DNA of 36,825 nucleotides. Source: an uncultured Azospirillum sp. (lineage in GTDB: Bacteria; Pseudomonadota; Alphaproteobacteria; Azospirillales; Azospirillaceae). Shown one piece after another: positions 35,166 through 36,825 of the stretch. How positions within the stretch are numbered: the first letter of the stretch is position 1; each line of letters opens with the position of its first letter. The notes beneath the pieces are model-generated. The model ran no database searches. It was not told the origin of the DNA and saw only the letters and a list, made by a program, of their open reading frames with translations. The stretch covers positions 1-36,825 of the forward strand of contig NZ_CAMLJP010000062.1 in NCBI RefSeq assembly GCF_946480385.1, read 5' to 3'. The translations under genes were made by a program, and so were the position numbers.

Positions 35166-35284
35166 GCCTGTGGTCCTGTATCGATGAGTCCCGTGCCGCC
35201 GGGCGGGCCGTGCGCGGCCGGGGGCGCGGCAAGGGGCGCAGGTAGCTTCCGTGCAAAAGCGTAAGGGTCACAGCCTCATCACAA

Positions 35285-35313
35285 TTCACAGCAAGCATAG
35301 GGTCGCTTATATC
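35285..35313 (+). promoter_or_regulatory. Likely promoter of the glycine-zipper lipoprotein gene
   Basis: TTCACA and TATATC are separated by exactly 17 bases. The start of transcription would fall about 55 bases before the ATG at 35375. Confidence 0.6.
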
Positions 35314-35374
35314 ACTGTCCACCGCGAAGCCACCGATAAGGTGCCGCGGCAACCAACCTTTTCGAGGCGCAAGG

Positions 35375-35848
35375 ATGTTCGTGAAGAAAGTCGTTCCGGC
35401 CATGATCGTCGCCGGCCTGCTGGCCGGCTGCCAGCTGGGTGGCCAGAAGGAAACGATCGGCACGGCGGGCGGCGCGGTCGCCGGCGGCCTGATCGGCTCG
35501 CAGATCGGCGGCGGAACCGGCAAGCTGGTGGCGACCGGTGTCGGCACCCTGCTCGGCGCCTTCATCGGCCGCGAGGTCGGCAGCTCGCTCGACAAGGCCG
35601 ATGCCGGCTACGCCGAGACCGCGGCCCGCCAGGCCTACGCCGCTCCGGTCGGCGACCGCATCAACTGGAACAACCCGCAGTCGGGCAATTCCGGCACGAT
35701 CGTCACCACCCGCGACGGCTACAGCAGCGCCGGCACCTATTGCCGCGAGTTCCAGCAGACCATCGTCGTGAAGGGCCGGACGGAGCAGGCGTACGGAACC
35801 GCTTGCAAACAGGCCGACGGTACGTGGAAGATCATCGGCAATTCGTAA
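35375..35848 (+). CDS. Glycine-zipper outer membrane lipoprotein, RT0821/Lpp0805 type
   Basis: A 157-residue lipoprotein. The signal peptide ends in LLAGC with the lipidated cysteine at residue 19. Residues 25-72 form a glycine zipper (GTAGGAVAGGLIGSQIGGG and VGTLLGAFIGREVG), expected to span or associate with the outer membrane. The C-terminal domain (INWNNPQSGNSGTIVTTRDG, YCREFQQTIVVKGRTEQAYGTACKQADGTWKII) matches the RT0821/Lpp0805 surface protein family, with a pair of cysteines likely to form a disulfide. The function of the family is poorly known. It precedes the DnaJ-family gene by 63 bases. Confidence 0.9.
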   Translation: MFVKKVVPAMIVAGLLAGCQLGGQKETIGTAGGAVAGGLIGSQIGGGTGKLVATGVGTLLGAFIGREVGSSLDKADAGYAETAARQAYAAPVGDRINWNNPQSGNSGTIVTTRDGYSSAGTYCREFQQTIVVKGRTEQAYGTACKQADGTWKIIGNS

Positions 35849-35911
35849 CTCTCCGACCAGCACCCCGCACTCGCAACCTTTAAGCCCCGTTGGGGCGGGA
35901 ACCCTCTGCCC

Positions 35912-36825
35912 GTGGCTACGCGCGATCCCTACAGCGTTCTCGGCGTCAGCCGGTCCGCCAGTGCCGACGACATCAAGAAGGCATACCGCAAGCTCGCCAA
36001 GCAGCATCACCCGGACCTGAAGCCGGGCGACGCCGCCAACGAGGAGCGGTTCAAGGAAATCTCGGCCGCCTACACGCTGCTGTCGGATGCCGAGAAGCGC
36101 GCCCGCTACGACCGTGGCGAGATCGATCCGTCGGGGCAGGAACGGCACGCGGGCTTCGGCTCGCGCGGCCGCTCCGGCAGCCGCGGACGGGCCTACAGCA
36201 GCACGGCCGACGACACCTTCTTCGGCGGTGGCGACGACTGGTTCTCCGACCTGTTCGGCGGCGGCCGGCGCCGCCCTGGCGGGCCGGGTGCCGGGGCCGG
36301 CGCGGGTGCGGGGGCCGGCGGCTCCGCCGGGCCGCGGGTGCGCGGCAGCGACATCTCCTATTCGGTCACCGTCCCCTTCATCGAGGCGGCGAACGGGTCC
36401 AAGCGCCGCATCAACCTGTCCAACGGCAAGAGCATCGACGTCGCCATCCCGCCCGGGACAGAGAACGAGACGAAGCTGCGCCTGAAGGGCCAGGGCCTGC
36501 CCGGCATGGGCGGCATGCCCAACGGCGACGCCATCGTCGAGGTGCATGTCGAATCGCACCCCTACTTCACCCGGCAGGACAGCGACATCCATGTCGAGGT
36601 GCCGATCACCCTGAACGAGGCGGTTCTGGGCGCCACCGTCAATGTGCCGACGATCAGCGGCAAGGTCGCGGTGAAGGTGCCGCCCGGTGCCAACACCGGT
36701 TCGGTCCTGCGGCTGCGCGGCAAGGGCGTGGTGAATCAGGCCACCAAGCAGCCGGGCGACCAATATGTGAAGCTGAAGGTCGTCCTGCCCGACCCGCCCG
36801 ACGCCGAACTGGTCAAGTTCGTCGA
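35912..36825 (+). CDS. DnaJ C-terminal domain protein (CbpA-like), 3' end outside window
   Basis: At least 304 residues, open at the right edge. It starts with GTG ([23 protein letters not shown]). The J domain has HPD at residues 33-35, which stimulates DnaK ATPase. A Gly/Arg/Ser-rich linker with [16 protein letters not shown] and a Gly-Ala run follows, then the type II DnaJ C-terminal domains ([66 protein letters not shown]). There is no cysteine-rich zinc finger, so it is a CbpA-type co-chaperone rather than DnaJ itself. GGGCGGGA lies about 13 bases upstream of the GTG. Confidence 0.9.
   Translation, partial: MATRDPYSVLGVSRSASADDIKKAYRKLAKQHHPDLKPGDAANEERFKEISAAYTLLSDAEKRARYDRGEIDPSGQERHAGFGSRGRSGSRGRAYSSTADDTFFGGGDDWFSDLFGGGRRRPGGPGAGAGAGAGAGGSAGPRVRGSDISYSVTVPFIEAANGSKRRINLSNGKSIDVAIPPGTENETKLRLKGQGLPGMGGMPNGDAIVEVHVESHPYFTRQDSDIHVEVPITLNEAVLGATVNVPTISGKVAVKVPPGANTGSVLRLRGKGVVNQATKQPGDQYVKLKVVLPDPPDAELVKFV

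Noticed and set aside
36087..36485. A 132-codon plus-strand frame within the DnaJ-family gene
   Set aside because: It lies in the wrong frame; the GTG-started frame from 35912 has the J domain and C-terminal domains.

Overview
The window is a GC-rich, densely coded piece of an alphaproteobacterial chromosome. The combination of a MucR/Ros regulator, an ihfA-merR-tRNA-Pro tail on the fabH operon, a CBP3-type cytochrome bc1 assembly chaperone next to bamE, a single-subunit H+-pyrophosphatase behind the riboflavin operon and RT0821/Lpp0805-type lipoprotein points to the Rhodospirillales, most like Azospirillum and relatives. That placement is inference from gene content and order; no rRNA is present. 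I see no insertion sequence, prophage, integrase, CRISPR array or origin; this reads as core genome with a few accessory genes.

Layout. 1-5.6 kb: the end of an HNH nuclease-like gene, a secreted HExxH protein, prmB and arsC on the minus strand, then serA and an alpha/beta hydrolase on the plus strand, meeting a GNAT acetyltransferase. 5.6-6.9 kb: the organic hydroperoxide pair ohrR and ohr with dyad operators. 6.9-12.0 kb: a minus-strand cell-envelope and translation block, CBP3 chaperone - yceD - rpmF - plsX - fabH - ihfA - merR - tRNA-Pro(GGG), ending in a strong terminator. 12.1-20.6 kb: a plus-strand block, bamE - ribD - ribE - ribBA - ribH - nusB - thiL - FliL-like - hppA. 20.6-23.0 kb: the convergent rpiB - glyA - nrdR unit. 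23.0-27.5 kb: mucR and small accessory genes (six-cysteine secreted protein, DUF892 ferritin-like protein, a second FliL-like protein, an unrecognised 136-residue protein, elaA). 27.5-33.3 kb: a CHASE3 chemoreceptor, a tandem universal stress protein, a lone hypD preceded by a perfect FNR/FixK-type box, and a soluble chemoreceptor. 33.5-36.8 kb: a CDF cation exporter, pdxH, a glycine-zipper lipoprotein and a DnaJ-family gene cut by the window end.

How it fits together. The ribDE-BA-H genes cover riboflavin synthesis from the GTP cyclohydrolase product onward, but the GTP cyclohydrolase II half of RibBA lacks its zinc cysteines and RibH lacks the usual active-site histidine, so part of the pathway probably depends on genes elsewhere. 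GlyA, SerA and RpiB tie serine/glycine and pentose metabolism to nucleotide synthesis, with NrdR as the ribonucleotide reductase repressor. PlsX and FabH start phospholipid and fatty acid synthesis. The second half suggests a motile bacterium that adjusts to low oxygen (FNR box, HypD, stress protein, two chemoreceptors).

The best leads for something new are the pair of diverged FliL-like proteins with different targeting signals, the RibBA/RibH active-site losses in one operon, and the hypD gene standing alone behind an FNR box. I did not find convincing evidence for a wholly new multi-gene system.
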